Source: Aquimarina pacifica (GTDB lineage: Bacteria > Bacteroidota > Bacteroidia > Flavobacteriales > Flavobacteriaceae). Taken from it: a stretch of 64,000 nucleotides of DNA. Of this stretch, positions 16,517-23,999 are shown one piece after another; position 1 is the first letter of the stretch; each line of letters opens with the position of its first letter. The translations under genes were made by a program, and so were the position numbers. The stretch spans positions 1 to 64,000 of the forward strand of contig NZ_JACC01000014.1 of assembly GCF_000520955.1 (NCBI RefSeq). The letters run 5' to 3'. The notes under the pieces were generated by a model, which did not search any database, was not told the DNA's origin, and was given only the letters and a program-made list of their open reading frames with translations.

Positions 16517-16778
16517 GTGTCCTATTTGTTTTAAAAATTAATATCAAAAGGTGTCTAAACCTCTGGCTAAATTCAGAAGGTATTTTTACAGTTTTTTGAG
16601 TTCTTGGAAGTGAAAAGTGACGTGGAAATCGTGTTAAAGCAAGGATAGAAGGGAATACGGAATGATTAAAAGGGTACGAATTTTTCCTGTACAAAATTCG
16701 CTAGGTAAAAAGCCAGATATAATACTCCCTATCCTTAGGAAAAGGCTTTACATAGAAGAAGTCAATGTTAGCTGTAGG
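16517..16778 (-). promoter_or_regulatory. Intergenic region upstream of the structural run
   Basis: About 260 bp with no convincing ORF on either strand. It separates the cassette array from the first structural gene and should contain the promoter of the structural operon. I did not find a clean TAnnTTTG element on the minus strand. Confidence 0.3.
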
Positions 16779-16794
16779 TGTTTTATAAAGTTCC
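16779..16794 (-). repeat. Cassette-site copy, degenerate (left end of array)
   Basis: Matches type B at about 10 of 16 positions. The TAA stop of the HEPN-like gene (16783-16785) sits at the same place within the site as in good type-B copies. This supports it as the worn last site. Confidence 0.35.
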
Positions 16795-17364
16795 GTTTAA
16801 CTTGTGGTATTCAGATATTGCATTGCTAACCTGAGTCAGTAGTCTAAATAACTTATTGTTGATTAGAACAACGTCTGCTGTTAAATCCATTATTTTTTCA
16901 TCGTCAATTTCGAACACACTTTTTATTAAGATCTCAGTATTCTTTGTTTTATGTGCACCAAGTTCATTTCTAATATATTTAAAGGTATTAAGGTTTTCAT
17001 TTTTAAAATCGCTGAATTCTTTATTGATAGATTTTGAGACTTCAGCAAGTTCAGTCATATCATTTTTAATAAGTTCCTTTCTTAACTTATTTCCAAGCAA
17101 ATAATTTACGTCAGACAAATATTCAAATACAATAATGGCAGAAATTCGTGAATAAAATTTCTTTTCTATTTCCTCATCGGCAGATTTATAATTCAAAATC
17201 AGTAAGGATAAGTCACTTTGAACTATTTTAGAATGAATCGATAATTCTGCACTTGCTTTATATCTATCTGATTTTTTTGCCTCCAATCCTTTTAGCATAG
17301 CAAAATCAAGGATTAAAGACTCAGGGATTTGTTTGTTAATACTTTTCTTTAATTTATCTAACAT
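16783..17364 (-). CDS. HEPN-like helical protein (last cassette)
   Basis: 193 residues, all helical. The C-terminal half contains YIRNELGAHK, an R-x(5)-H arrangement in a helix as in HEPN domains, whose members are often RNases in toxin, defence and abortive-infection systems (AbiV-like proteins have a similar YIRNxxxAH). The first half (EAKKSDRYKASAELSIHSKIV) would be the other long helix pair. No partner antitoxin or nucleotidyltransferase lies next to it. Unlike other cassettes it has 86 bp between its start and the next site. Function is inferred from the motif. Confidence 0.5.
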   Translation of the reverse strand: MLDKLKKSINKQIPESLILDFAMLKGLEAKKSDRYKASAELSIHSKIVQSDLSLLILNYKSADEEIEKKFYSRISAIIVFEYLSDVNYLLGNKLRKELIKNDMTELAEVSKSINKEFSDFKNENLNTFKYIRNELGAHKTKNTEILIKSVFEIDDEKIMDLTADVVLINNKLFRLLTQVSNAISEYHKLNGTL

Positions 17365-17450
17365 TTATTTTCTATGTCTTATGGTGAACTTATAGCTAAT
17401 AATGGAATAAAGAAAAAGAATATATGTGTTTTAAATTCCATATAACTAAT

Positions 17451-17466
17451 CGTTTATTTGAACTTT
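17451..17466 (-). repeat. Cassette site, A/B hybrid
   Basis: Plus-strand CGTTTATTTGAACTTT: left half as type A, right half as type B. It touches the stop codon of the next ORF (17466-17468). Confidence 0.8.
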
Positions 17467-17933
17467 TAATTATATTCTATTTGAATTCCATATGAATTTT
17501 CCATTTCGAGCATTGATTTGCTCAAATCTGAATAAATTCTGTTACTTTCTTTAGATATTTCAAGTTCTTTTTGCTTAATTTCTTCTTCACTATAAGTTGG
17601 CGCATAAGCTTGTGCCTCCATATTACTCATACCATAATGGAATCCTTTTGGGGGCTCTGTTTTATACACTTCATTTTTAACATGCTCATAAATGAGTTTT
17701 TTTATGTTATCGACGCTTACGATGATAGAAATCTTAATTGTCTGATTTTTTAAAAAGTACCCTAATCTATTATCAAATTCCAAGTAAGGTTGAATTTTTC
17801 TTGGTGAAAGAATTTTATTTATATCTGAAGTATAAGAAACATTGGGGTTGTCCATTTTTAGTTTATTAAGGATAGTACTTTTTATATCATCAATATCTAA
17901 AGCACTTATAATTTTAACTATAACTTCTTCCAT
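17466..17933 (-). CDS. Cassette ORF, unknown soluble protein
   Basis: 155 residues from the ATG at 17933 (MEEVIVKIISALDIDDIKST), chosen because it abuts a site. An in-frame upstream start would run through the site into the neighbouring gene. Mixed alpha/beta with a charged C-terminal helix (EEEIKQKELEISKESNRIYS). No family recognised. The stop codon lies against the site at 17451. Confidence 0.6.
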   Translation of the reverse strand: MEEVIVKIISALDIDDIKSTILNKLKMDNPNVSYTSDINKILSPRKIQPYLEFDNRLGYFLKNQTIKISIIVSVDNIKKLIYEHVKNEVYKTEPPKGFHYGMSNMEAQAYAPTYSEEEIKQKELEISKESNRIYSDLSKSMLEMENSYGIQIEYN

Positions 17934-17949
17934 CGTTTTATTGAACTTT
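17934..17949 (-). repeat. Cassette site, type B (exact)
   Basis: CGTTTTATTGAACTTT. It provides the stop (TAA at 17938-17940, C-terminus KVQ) of the ORF on its right and abuts the ATG of the ORF on its left. Confidence 0.9.
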
Positions 17950-18273
17950 ATTTTTGTATTCCTGATCATAGTATTCGAAAAGTTCTTCTCTATAAATCCT
18001 TATTTTGTCTAAATCCTGGATTTTAAACGATTTTCTACTAACAATCTTAACATATTTAAGATAATACGTAATATAAGTCTCCAGAGGTCTAATAATAGTA
18101 CCCGGTATATTACTATAAAGGTTAATTATTGCTTGGTATTCTTCTTTAGCCATTTCTAACGCCAATTTATTAGTCTCCCTTTTATTGATATATCTTTGGT
18201 TTATTAAATTGGTAAGCAAAGAAATCAGGCCTCCAATCACAACCCCTATAAGCAGATAATATTCCTTAGTCAT
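17938..18273 (-). CDS. Cassette ORF, N-terminally membrane-anchored protein
   Basis: 111 residues. A membrane helix at residues 5-24 (YYLLIGVVIGGLISLLTNLI) is followed by NQRYINKRETNK and a helical cytoplasmic region. The last three residues KVQ and the stop are encoded by the recombination-type site itself. The ATG abuts the next site. The layout resembles small helical anchors found beside phage defence genes, but no family is recognised. Confidence 0.6.
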   Translation of the reverse strand: MTKEYYLLIGVVIGGLISLLTNLINQRYINKRETNKLALEMAKEEYQAIINLYSNIPGTIIRPLETYITYYLKYVKIVSRKSFKIQDLDKIRIYREELFEYYDQEYKNKVQ

Positions 18274-18289
18274 CGTTTATTTATATTTT
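18274..18289 (-). repeat. Cassette site, type A (variant)
   Basis: CGTTTATTTATATTTT, two changes from type A. It abuts the ATG on the left and touches the stop codon of the next ORF (18288-18290). Confidence 0.7.
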
Positions 18290-18530
18290 AATCTCTTTTG
18301 AAATAGTAATTTATATCACTTACTCTTTTTATTTGTTCAGTGATGTGAGCTTCAGAACAATTTCGTGAATTTAAATAGGCTCTATGCATATCTATAAATT
18401 CTTGTTTTCCTATTCCTAATTCATTACACTTTACCAAAGACTTTGCAGCTCTTTCGGTATCGTAAGAGTGTCCTGAAAAAATATGATCTGATTCACCGTA
18501 AGAGAGCCTTATTAAATTTTCTAATTTCAT
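18288..18530 (-). CDS. Cassette ORF, 80-aa soluble protein
   Basis: MKLENLIRLSYGESDHIFSG onward, helical, two Cys, no membrane segment. Stop codon adjoins a site. The ATG at 18530 is 13 bp from the next site. No family recognised. Confidence 0.5.
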   Translation of the reverse strand: MKLENLIRLSYGESDHIFSGHSYDTERAAKSLVKCNELGIGKQEFIDMHRAYLNSRNCSEAHITEQIKRVSDINYYFKRD

Positions 18531-18543
18531 GACTTAAGTTCAT

Positions 18544-18559
18544 CGTTTTATTGAACTTA
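18544..18559 (-). repeat. Cassette site, type B
   Basis: CGTTTTATTGAACTTA. A second partial copy of the right half (AAGTTC on the minus strand) lies directly beside it, between the site and the upstream stop. Confidence 0.85.
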
Positions 18560-18568
18560 TAGAACTTG

Positions 18569-19024
18569 TTACTGTACTCGAAGGGTAGCTGGAAAATCAA
18601 GTTTTACGACTATTGGCTTTCCATTAAAACTGCCTTGGAAAATTTTTGGTAGTGTCGCAAGTACTCTTAGTGCTTCTTTTTCCAAACCTTCTAAATCTGA
18701 TTCTGCATCATAGGCTAAGAGATTTCCTCTTTCATCCACGCTTATTGAATTATTAATAATATAAGTTCCTGAAAGTAACCCCAATTTAGAAATAACTTCA
18801 GTATTAAAAGTTAGATTAAAATGTCGTATTACAGCTTTTCTAGCACATTCTTTAGGAGAATCTTTTTTACGTTTACATTTAATCTCTTTTTCCAGTGAAA
18901 TTTCAACATCACCAAAATTGTAGACTAAAGAATCCTTTTCTTTATTAGATACCTTTAAAGAGTCTTGACCAAATGCTCCAAGATGTAAAATTAGTAATAT
19001 CAATAAAATTGTATATTTCTTCAT
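18569..19024 (-). CDS. Cassette ORF, exported TonB-C-like protein
   Basis: 151 residues. A cleavable signal peptide (KKYTILLILLILHLGAFGQD) predicts export. The C-terminal 60 residues (NNSISVDERGNLLAYDAESD onward, then EALRVLATLPKIFQGSFNGK and PIVVKLDFPA) match the pattern of the TonB C-terminal domain, common in Bacteroidota without an attached membrane anchor. Two Cys (KCKRKKDSPKECA) may form a disulphide. Its ATG abuts a site. Confidence 0.6.
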   Translation of the reverse strand: MKKYTILLILLILHLGAFGQDSLKVSNKEKDSLVYNFGDVEISLEKEIKCKRKKDSPKECARKAVIRHFNLTFNTEVISKLGLLSGTYIINNSISVDERGNLLAYDAESDLEGLEKEALRVLATLPKIFQGSFNGKPIVVKLDFPATLRVQ

Positions 19025-19040
19025 TGTTTTATTGAACTTT
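19025..19040 (-). repeat. Cassette site, type B (1 change)
   Basis: TGTTTTATTGAACTTT. It supplies the stop (19029-19031, C-terminus KVQ) of one ORF and abuts the ATG of the next. Confidence 0.85.
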
Positions 19041-19457
19041 GATTATTGGTCTAATGACCGCAATTAATGTAACAAAGAAATCTCTACATATTATATAAAG
19101 TATATCTGAATCATTATATAAATTCATTTCTTGTACGCTTGTTATTTTATCGTTGAGATTTTCATAGTTATTTTCTATAATTTCCTGAATAGATACAAAT
19201 TCTTCTCCTATCAGTTCTGTATTGTTTATTTTGAATGAACTTTCTCTATTGTACCAAACTTTACATACCACGCCTTCAAAAAAGTCTATTCTCCATGGCT
19301 CACCATTAATTCCACTATATTCATTTTCTTTTTTGTCAACAGAGTTGTCTTTGATTAAACCAGAAGACAAAAGCTCTTTTTTGGAATCGCCTAACTGAAC
19401 AATGGATTCTAATCTAGAAGAATCCCATTTATAAAAATACTTATCTATTTTACTCAA
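19029..19457 (-). CDS. Cassette ORF, unknown 142-aa protein
   Basis: The start is a TTG at 19457, eight bases from the site; no ATG is available nearby. The protein looks soluble (YKWDSSRLESIVQLGDSKKE, then GEPWRIDFFEGVVCKVWYNR), with a hydrophobic C-terminal strand that ends in KVQ encoded by the site. The first 60 residues resemble small beta proteins of polymorphic-immunity type, but I would not name a family. Confidence 0.5.
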   Translation of the reverse strand: MSKIDKYFYKWDSSRLESIVQLGDSKKELLSSGLIKDNSVDKKENEYSGINGEPWRIDFFEGVVCKVWYNRESSFKINNTELIGEEFVSIQEIIENNYENLNDKITSVQEMNLYNDSDILYIICRDFFVTLIAVIRPIIKVQ

Positions 19458-19464
19458 TTGTTAT

Positions 19465-19480
19465 CGTTTATTTAGACTTT
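19465..19480 (-). repeat. Cassette site, type A (exact)
   Basis: CGTTTATTTAGACTTT. It supplies the stop of the ORF on the right (TAA at 19468-19470, C-terminus KSK). Confidence 0.9.
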
Positions 19481-19755
19481 GTTATTTTAAAATTAAATCG
19501 ATTTAGGTGTTTTCTGAAATCATTTAGTTCATTGACAGCTCTAAGAACATCTACAGTTGTATAATTCCTTTTATTTTCTGTTAAAGGACCATGTATTTCA
19601 TTTCTGTATAAAAAACACTCTATAAGATGGCATTCGTCATCATTACAATTGTCTTTAATTGTTACAAAACCGTTTGTGCCTTCCGTATATGAACCCTTAT
19701 CCATTCTTAACCATTGCTGTGCTTCACTATATTCTAATCTATATTCTGTTTCCAT
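19468..19755 (-). CDS. Cassette ORF, 95-aa soluble protein
   Basis: Starts METEYRLEYSEAQQWLRMDK at the ATG abutting a site. A longer in-frame start at 19848 would cross the site and the next ORF and was rejected. The last residues TKSK and the stop are written in the site. It contains the acidic Cys pair DNCNDDECHLIEC. No family recognised. Confidence 0.55.
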   Translation of the reverse strand: METEYRLEYSEAQQWLRMDKGSYTEGTNGFVTIKDNCNDDECHLIECFLYRNEIHGPLTENKRNYTTVDVLRAVNELNDFRKHLNRFNFKITKSK

Positions 19756-19771
19756 CCTTTTATTGAACTTT
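19756..19771 (-). repeat. Cassette site, type B (1 change)
   Basis: CCTTTTATTGAACTTT. It supplies the stop (19760-19762, C-terminus KVQ) of the DUF1737-like ORF and abuts the ATG of the next. Confidence 0.85.
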
Positions 19772-19918
19772 AGTAATTGCTTGAAGAAAGATAATTCCAT
19801 TAGGTGAATTACTATGAGAAACACCACCTTGTAAGTCCCAACCATCATTAATTAAATCATTTACTTCTTCATGGAATCTTGCTATATCTTTTTCCATTAC
19901 CACACTATACTTGTTCAT
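19760..19918 (-). CDS. Cassette ORF, DUF1737-like small protein
   Basis: 52 residues (MNKYSVVMEKDIARFHEEVN, then DLINDGWDLQGGVSHSNSPN). The motif LINDGWDLQGGVS is the hallmark of the DUF1737 family, tiny proteins of unknown function often placed among toxin-immunity genes. Last residues KVQ and stop come from the site. It was missed as a separate long ORF because of its size and lies on one of the shortest cassettes. Confidence 0.7.
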   Translation of the reverse strand: MNKYSVVMEKDIARFHEEVNDLINDGWDLQGGVSHSNSPNGIIFLQAITKVQ

Positions 19919-19939
19919 AATTTTAGGTTTTAAGATTAT

Positions 19940-19955
19940 CGTTTATTTAGACTTT
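19940..19955 (-). repeat. Cassette site, type A (exact)
   Basis: CGTTTATTTAGACTTT, 21 bp upstream of the DUF1737-like ATG. Confidence 0.9.
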
Positions 19956-19973
19956 ACGTATGTTTTATTTATT

Positions 19974-20255
19974 TTATTCATCTAGATAGTTTGCTATTAA
20001 AATATATGCTTGACTACCGATAAAAGACGCCTTTTGTTGATCTTCTAATATTACTGCTTTTGGTACCGAATTAATTGGGCATTCTATACTTAGTAAATCT
20101 TTTTTGAAAGACTGTAATTTGTTTACTATATCTATATTAGATATAATTTCATTAAGCTTTAAGGCTCCTTCAATTCCAACAAGTAAATTGTTTATCATAT
20201 ACCTACTATGTATATTTCTATTTGTTAACTTGTCTTTTATTTCAAACTTTTTCAT
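19974..20255 (-). CDS. Cassette ORF, 93-aa helical protein
   Basis: MKKFEIKDKLTNRNIHSRYM onward, helical, no membrane segment; the ATG abuts a type-B site. Stop is 18 bp before the next site. No family recognised. Confidence 0.5.
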   Translation of the reverse strand: MKKFEIKDKLTNRNIHSRYMINNLLVGIEGALKLNEIISNIDIVNKLQSFKKDLLSIECPINSVPKAVILEDQQKASFIGSQAYILIANYLDE

Positions 20256-20271
20256 CGTTTTATTGAGCTTT
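20256..20271 (-). repeat. Cassette site, type B (1 change)
   Basis: CGTTTTATTGAGCTTT. The single change turns the encoded C-terminus KVQ into KAQ for the ORF on the right (stop 20260-20262). Confidence 0.85.
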
Positions 20272-20715
20272 AGTTTTATAATTTCTTCCTTTCAACATTG
20301 ACAAAATAATATTTATTATGAAAGCAATTTGTCCTGCGATTATGATTATAACACATATCCATATAGATGAATCAGGAACATAAGTGTTGACATAATAACT
20401 ATTACCTAAAAAAAGATTTGTTAAAAGCCTTCTAATACTACTTGCCAATATAATACCAACAGTAAAAATAAGATGCAATGCATTTAGTGAAACTAAAGTG
20501 TTGAAATTAAAATTATCCAAGATCTTATAAATCAGTCCTGTGAACCCAAAAAATCCACTTAAGAGTCCTAGTATTTGTTTTTGGGAAATTACAAAATAAG
20601 TGTCATGTATATTAATGTCTATTGTTTGATCTTCCTGATAAAATGATAAAAGCAATAATAAAGGAACAAAACTCCAAAATACTACATATGGCTTTTTCAA
20701 TAACTTTAATATCAT
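20260..20715 (-). CDS. Cassette ORF, four-helix membrane protein
   Basis: 151 residues with about four membrane helices. The first loop holds DINIHDTYFVI, the HDTYxV motif found in the cytochrome-oxidase subunit I core and in a group of small orphan membrane proteins of Bacteroidota. The remaining heme and copper ligands of oxidases are absent at this length, so it is not an oxidase. It ends KAQ within the site and begins at an ATG abutting a type-A site. Confidence 0.55.
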   Translation of the reverse strand: MILKLLKKPYVVFWSFVPLLLLLSFYQEDQTIDINIHDTYFVISQKQILGLLSGFFGFTGLIYKILDNFNFNTLVSLNALHLIFTVGIILASSIRRLLTNLFLGNSYYVNTYVPDSSIWICVIIIIAGQIAFIINIILSMLKGRNYKTKAQ

Positions 20716-20731
20716 CGTTTATTTAGACTTT
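20716..20731 (-). repeat. Cassette site, type A (exact), with adjacent half copy
   Basis: CGTTTATTTAGACTTT. A type-B right half (CTATTGAACTT) follows at 20740-20750, so two sites appear to be joined here, as if a cassette had been lost between them. Confidence 0.85.
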
Positions 20732-20748
20732 TATTTTTTCTATTGAAC

Positions 20749-21117
20749 TTAACGTAATAGCTTTTTATATGCTTTGTTAACAGTATCTAAATCTATTCCA
20801 AGTTCTTTTATTTGATTATCATCGTAATTTTCTGGACTAAGCCAATATTCTGATTTACCTTGACACCTTTCGGCAAGATCTATGTCGAAATGTCTTAGGG
20901 GTATTGCCGCTGCAGACCAATATTTTACTAACAGACTTTCTCTTTCATCGTTTCTATGGTTCCCTTTACCCAAGTCTCTATAATATAATTGAGTTTCATT
21001 AAGAGCCATAGATATAGCTCTTAAAGCCGTATCTTTTAATTCCCTTCGGTCTTTTGACAAAGTTGCAATCGGTCCTAATATTTTAGTTAGCCCTGATAAT
21101 AAAAAGGATATATCCAT
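20749..21117 (-). CDS. Cassette ORF, 122-aa soluble protein
   Basis: Helical N-terminus (FLLSGLTKILGPIATLSKDR, then RELKDTALRAISMALNETQL), then a region with Trp and charged residues (SEYWLSPENYDDNQIKELGI). No clear membrane segment. Its stop overlaps the half site; its start is 30 bp from the next site. No family recognised. Confidence 0.5.
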   Translation of the reverse strand: MDISFLLSGLTKILGPIATLSKDRRELKDTALRAISMALNETQLYYRDLGKGNHRNDERESLLVKYWSAAAIPLRHFDIDLAERCQGKSEYWLSPENYDDNQIKELGIDLDTVNKAYKKLLR

Positions 21118-21146
21118 TATATTTGTTTTAAGAGTTAATATAGAAT

Positions 21147-21162
21147 CATTTTATTGAACTTT
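21147..21162 (-). repeat. Cassette site, type B (1 change)
   Basis: CATTTTATTGAACTTT, eight bases beyond the stop of the lipoprotein ORF. Confidence 0.8.
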
Positions 21163-21169
21163 TTTATTT

Positions 21170-21604
21170 TTAGAATATCGTCCATGGATCAAATCCTGAG
21201 GCTTGAATCGCTGGTGCAAGTTCTTCTGCAATAAATTCTTTTTCTTCAGTATCCAATTCGTCCCATGGAAGTTCATCGACAATATTTGAAACTTGTTTGA
21301 GCTTAGTTTCTGAAGATTCCTTTGAATTATAAATCTTTTCAAGTTTTTTAAGGAAGTCATTCGTAGCTTTTCTGAGAATCAAAATTACTGATTGTTCAGA
21401 CGGATTTAGTCCACGAGCTTTCCAATTATTTGGGTTTTCGTATATGTCTGAAGTTTTTATTTTTTTTATTATACTTTCAAAATTGCTGTCAGTCATATTA
21501 GTCTTTAAAGTTTTATTGGTCAATTTATCTTTTTCTACATTTTGTCCATTACAAGAGGTCAAAAAAAATGCTATTATAATTATGTGAAAGATGGATTTTA
21601 TCAT
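21170..21604 (-). CDS. Cassette ORF, lipoprotein
   Basis: 144 residues. A lipoprotein signal peptide with lipobox is clear (IFHIIIIAFFLTSCNGQ, Cys at residue 18), so the protein is exported and lipidated. The mature part has a conserved-looking helical stretch (KLKQVSNIVDELPWDELDTE, then EKEFIAEELAPAI) that recalls DUF4844-type proteins of Bacteroidota; that family call is weak. The ATG abuts a type-B site. Confidence 0.6.
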   Translation of the reverse strand: MIKSIFHIIIIAFFLTSCNGQNVEKDKLTNKTLKTNMTDSNFESIIKKIKTSDIYENPNNWKARGLNPSEQSVILILRKATNDFLKKLEKIYNSKESSETKLKQVSNIVDELPWDELDTEEKEFIAEELAPAIQASGFDPWTIF

Positions 21605-21620
21605 CGGTTTATTGAACTTT
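21605..21620 (-). repeat. Cassette site, type B (1 change)
   Basis: CGGTTTATTGAACTTT. On its right, 21621-21718 holds no full gene, only an open 25-codon stub that ends with TAA against the site. It may be the tail of a lost ORF. Confidence 0.8.
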
Positions 21621-21718
21621 TAATTAAGTATAAATTGTTTTCTATCTTTCCATTCTTTTAACCCTTCTACAAATCGATATATTATAGAATGATAAAATTA
21701 TAACTAAATTAAATTCTA

Positions 21719-22663
21719 TCAAGATCTAACACGACGTCCTGTTCGTAATATTTCATCATAACGGCATACTACATAGTTTTCATAAACAGTAAATAAGTAT
21801 GGAGTATCTTCTTTAGGCGGATCTCCCAGAAAGAAAATATATGCTTTCTTTTTAGTCTCTTCATCCTCATCATTTTTTTGTTCAATAGTTGCAAAGACAA
21901 GCTCATTGAGAATTTTCGTCTTTTTATGATTACTTAACTGAATCAAGTCAATTGAAATAGTATAATTATTTTTAGGCTCATTTCTTTCATCATTTTTAAT
22001 CCACTTGTCAAATTCATAAAGTTGAATAAATAATCGATTCTCTCTTTCGATAACATTATCATCGCTCAAAGAAACTCTACCAAAATAAATTTTTCTCCCT
22101 TTATACTGCCCTTCACTTTTTCCCTTGATTCTTTTAAATAAAAATCGATATTCTGAATGTATATTCAAAATTTCCAGAGAATTGTCTCGGTTGTTTGGGA
22201 AATTTAGATAGAAATCAACAATTTGTCCCAAAGCAGTAACTACCCTATTTCTTTTTCTTTCTTCAGATTGAAGATTATCAATTACACCTCTAACATTCTT
22301 AATAATTCTAGGATTCAAATGATCATTCTCTTCTTTATTTGTTTTGATAGTTTTCCTCGAAGGCTTAACCAACTTACTTGGGTATGGAACAGGAAACAAC
22401 CCGTTTACACTAACATCTATAATTCTAGATTGATTCTGAAGCTCCGTATATTGACTAAAAGTGCACTCAAGTGTATGAGTGACCCCTTGTTCAGTTTTAA
22501 AATACGGTCTTGGTTTATGATGTTTTTCAAAAGAACATGGTATTAATCGAATTCTACAATTCACATCAATACACTCATAATTTGCTTTCTCAACAGAAAT
22601 TAGAAGTTTTAATTCCTCAGCTTCTATCTCTTCTCCTGTTAATTTATCTCTTGCAATATTCAT
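21719..22663 (-). CDS. Cassette ORF, 314-aa CoiA-like zinc-binding protein
   Basis: The N-terminal 75 residues contain YECIDVNCRIRLIPCSFEKH, then HKPRPYFKTEQGVTHTLEC. The C-x(4)-C, aromatic-Phe and H-x(3)-C arrangement resembles the zinc domain that opens CoiA-like competence/nuclease proteins. The rest (KSEGQYKGRKIYFGRVSLSD, then NRLFIQLYEFDKWI) is beta-rich, and I see no nuclease motif. It is the longest cassette ORF. The ATG abuts a type-A site. Confidence 0.5.
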   Translation of the reverse strand: MNIARDKLTGEEIEAEELKLLISVEKANYECIDVNCRIRLIPCSFEKHHKPRPYFKTEQGVTHTLECTFSQYTELQNQSRIIDVSVNGLFPVPYPSKLVKPSRKTIKTNKEENDHLNPRIIKNVRGVIDNLQSEERKRNRVVTALGQIVDFYLNFPNNRDNSLEILNIHSEYRFLFKRIKGKSEGQYKGRKIYFGRVSLSDDNVIERENRLFIQLYEFDKWIKNDERNEPKNNYTISIDLIQLSNHKKTKILNELVFATIEQKNDEDEETKKKAYIFFLGDPPKEDTPYLFTVYENYVVCRYDEILRTGRRVRS

Positions 22664-22679
22664 CGTTTACTTAGACTTC
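22664..22679 (-). repeat. Cassette site, type A (variant)
   Basis: CGTTTACTTAGACTTC, two changes. It provides the TAA of a 30-aa ORF at 22671-22673. Confidence 0.8.
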
Positions 22680-22763
22680 AAAATTTCTTCTTAAGGTACT
22701 TGAATTATAAATCATACCATTTATGGTAGCAATTGCGGATTGAATTTGTTTGACTGTATGCAT
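22671..22763 (-). CDS. 30-aa mini-ORF in the cassette array
   Basis: MHTVKQIQSAIATINGMIYN, then SSTLRRNFEV, with its stop inside the site. The ATG begins two bases after the stop of the 262-aa ORF, so both could be translated from one message. It may be a true small gene or a remnant. Confidence 0.35.
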   Translation of the reverse strand: MHTVKQIQSAIATINGMIYNSSTLRRNFEV

Positions 22764-22765
22764 GG

Positions 22766-23554
22766 TTATGGCTTATTTGATTTATCTATTTTTATTTGCT
22801 GGTTTTGATATTTTTTTTCAAAGTCAAATATTTTATCATTATGATATACTTCCATCTTTCTTAGATCTTGTATATCTATGGGACCTACAACAAAATTAAA
22901 AGGCAAACTATCCGTTAAAGTTATAATTACTGTATATAATTGATACTTAGGTGAACCGTAATTAGTTGTCATCATTACCTGAAGTTTGCGAGTAAAGTTT
23001 TCATGAAAAAAAACTCCTGCTGTCTCATGAAAACTTTTTCTTTTGTACCCACTGATAGTTTGGCTGCTAATTTCTAAAACAATTTTTGAATTAAAACCAT
23101 GTTCATATTTATCATCCACATATATATTAGAAAAATCTATAAACTCATTTGTTTCAATTGCTCCAAACGATTTTTTGAAAGGTTTTTGTGAGTTATCTTG
23201 TTGATGTATTCCATAATATCCGAATTTAAAAATACTATCAAATCCCTTGAAATTATTGCCGTTTTCTTGGAAGAATTTTCTGCTTTGAGCTTCGAAGTCC
23301 AGATTGTCTAATATTGGTCTTGATTCATTCAGCTTGTCTCCAATGTTCTGAATTATTTCCTTATTATTATTATCGTTATTATCTATAATTTTATCTGATA
23401 ACGATTCTTGAGATTCTATTATTTTGTTAGAGGTTTTAAAAGAAGATTCTGTTCTAGATTTTTGTATATAATAGTTGCCAATAGCCCCAAAAACTGCCAT
23501 TATTACAACGCCGACTGCAATTATTACGATTCCAAATATCATATTTTTATCCAT
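22766..23554 (-). CDS. Cassette ORF, membrane-anchored coiled-coil protein
   Basis: 262 residues. A membrane helix at residues 6-27 (IFGIVIIAVGVVIMAVFGAI) is followed by a coiled-coil, Asn-rich stretch (ESQESLSDKIIDNNDNNNKE) and a beta-rich globular part (YGIHQQDNSQKPFKKSFGAI onward). No family recognised. The ATG abuts an exact type-A site. Confidence 0.55.
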   Translation of the reverse strand: MDKNMIFGIVIIAVGVVIMAVFGAIGNYYIQKSRTESSFKTSNKIIESQESLSDKIIDNNDNNNKEIIQNIGDKLNESRPILDNLDFEAQSRKFFQENGNNFKGFDSIFKFGYYGIHQQDNSQKPFKKSFGAIETNEFIDFSNIYVDDKYEHGFNSKIVLEISSQTISGYKRKSFHETAGVFFHENFTRKLQVMMTTNYGSPKYQLYTVIITLTDSLPFNFVVGPIDIQDLRKMEVYHNDKIFDFEKKYQNQQIKIDKSNKP

Positions 23555-23570
23555 CGTTTATTTAGACTTT
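23555..23570 (-). repeat. Cassette site, type A (exact)
   Basis: CGTTTATTTAGACTTT. It abuts the ATG at 23554 and overlaps by two bases the stop of the ORF on the right. Confidence 0.9.
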
Positions 23571-23766
23571 AGTTAATAGCACCTTGATTAAGAAGTATGT
23601 ATTTTTGTTTTTTCTCACTAAAAGGAGAAATCATTTCTTTTTCTTTTACTCTTATTTCTTTAAAGTAGACGGAAACGTCACTATTACTAGTATTGTTATT
23701 TAATAGCACATAATGATCTCTTGGCATTTTTTCTAACTCCTTAATTAGTTGTTCTACTGTTGTCAT
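23569..23766 (-). CDS. Cassette ORF, 65-aa soluble protein
   Basis: MTTVEQLIKELEKMPRDHYV onward. The pattern VEQLIKELEKMPRDHYVLL is like a short protein class common in phages (LIxxLxxMPxDxxVxI), whose function is unknown. The stop overlaps a site. Confidence 0.55.
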   Translation of the reverse strand: MTTVEQLIKELEKMPRDHYVLLNNNTSNSDVSVYFKEIRVKEKEMISPFSEKKQKYILLNQGAIN

Positions 23767-23775
23767 AATATCAAT

Positions 23776-23791
23776 AGTTTATATGAATTTT
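23776..23791 (-). repeat. Cassette site, degenerate
   Basis: AGTTTATATGAATTTT keeps the spacing of the site with several changes. It lies nine bases upstream of the ATG at 23766, and a better copy follows 15 bp away. Confidence 0.4.
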
Positions 23792-23805
23792 GCTTATTAT
23801 TGAAT

Positions 23806-23821
23806 GGTTTATTTAGACTTT
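23806..23821 (-). repeat. Cassette site, type A (1 change)
   Basis: GGTTTATTTAGACTTT, about ten bases beyond the stop of the 49-aa ORF. Confidence 0.85.
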
Positions 23822-23832
23822 TACCAATTACT

Positions 23833-23982
23833 CTATTTCGTATTGATTCCAATTCTGATAGCATCTTCAATGACCATTTTTAAACAGTGTTCATCTTTGG
23901 GGTCTAACTTAACCGATAGTTTGTCTTTAATGGTTTCATTAAAAATCTTTTTAGCGGCATCTTTAATATTTGTATTAGTCAT
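23833..23982 (-). CDS. Cassette ORF, 49-aa protein
   Basis: MTNTNIKDAAKKIFNETIKD, then KLSVKLDPKDEHCLKMVIED and AIRIGINTK. It lies between two type-A sites and is the only minus-strand ORF there. An antisense ORF over the same bases has a membrane-like composition and was rejected. Confidence 0.5.
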   Translation of the reverse strand: MTNTNIKDAAKKIFNETIKDKLSVKLDPKDEHCLKMVIEDAIRIGINTK

Positions 23983-23999
23983 TCTTTTATCTTTTGAAT

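Noticed and set aside
16407-16694. 95-aa minus-strand ORF
   Set aside because: Covers the bases of the 54-aa membrane peptide in another frame; residue composition is unlike a protein.
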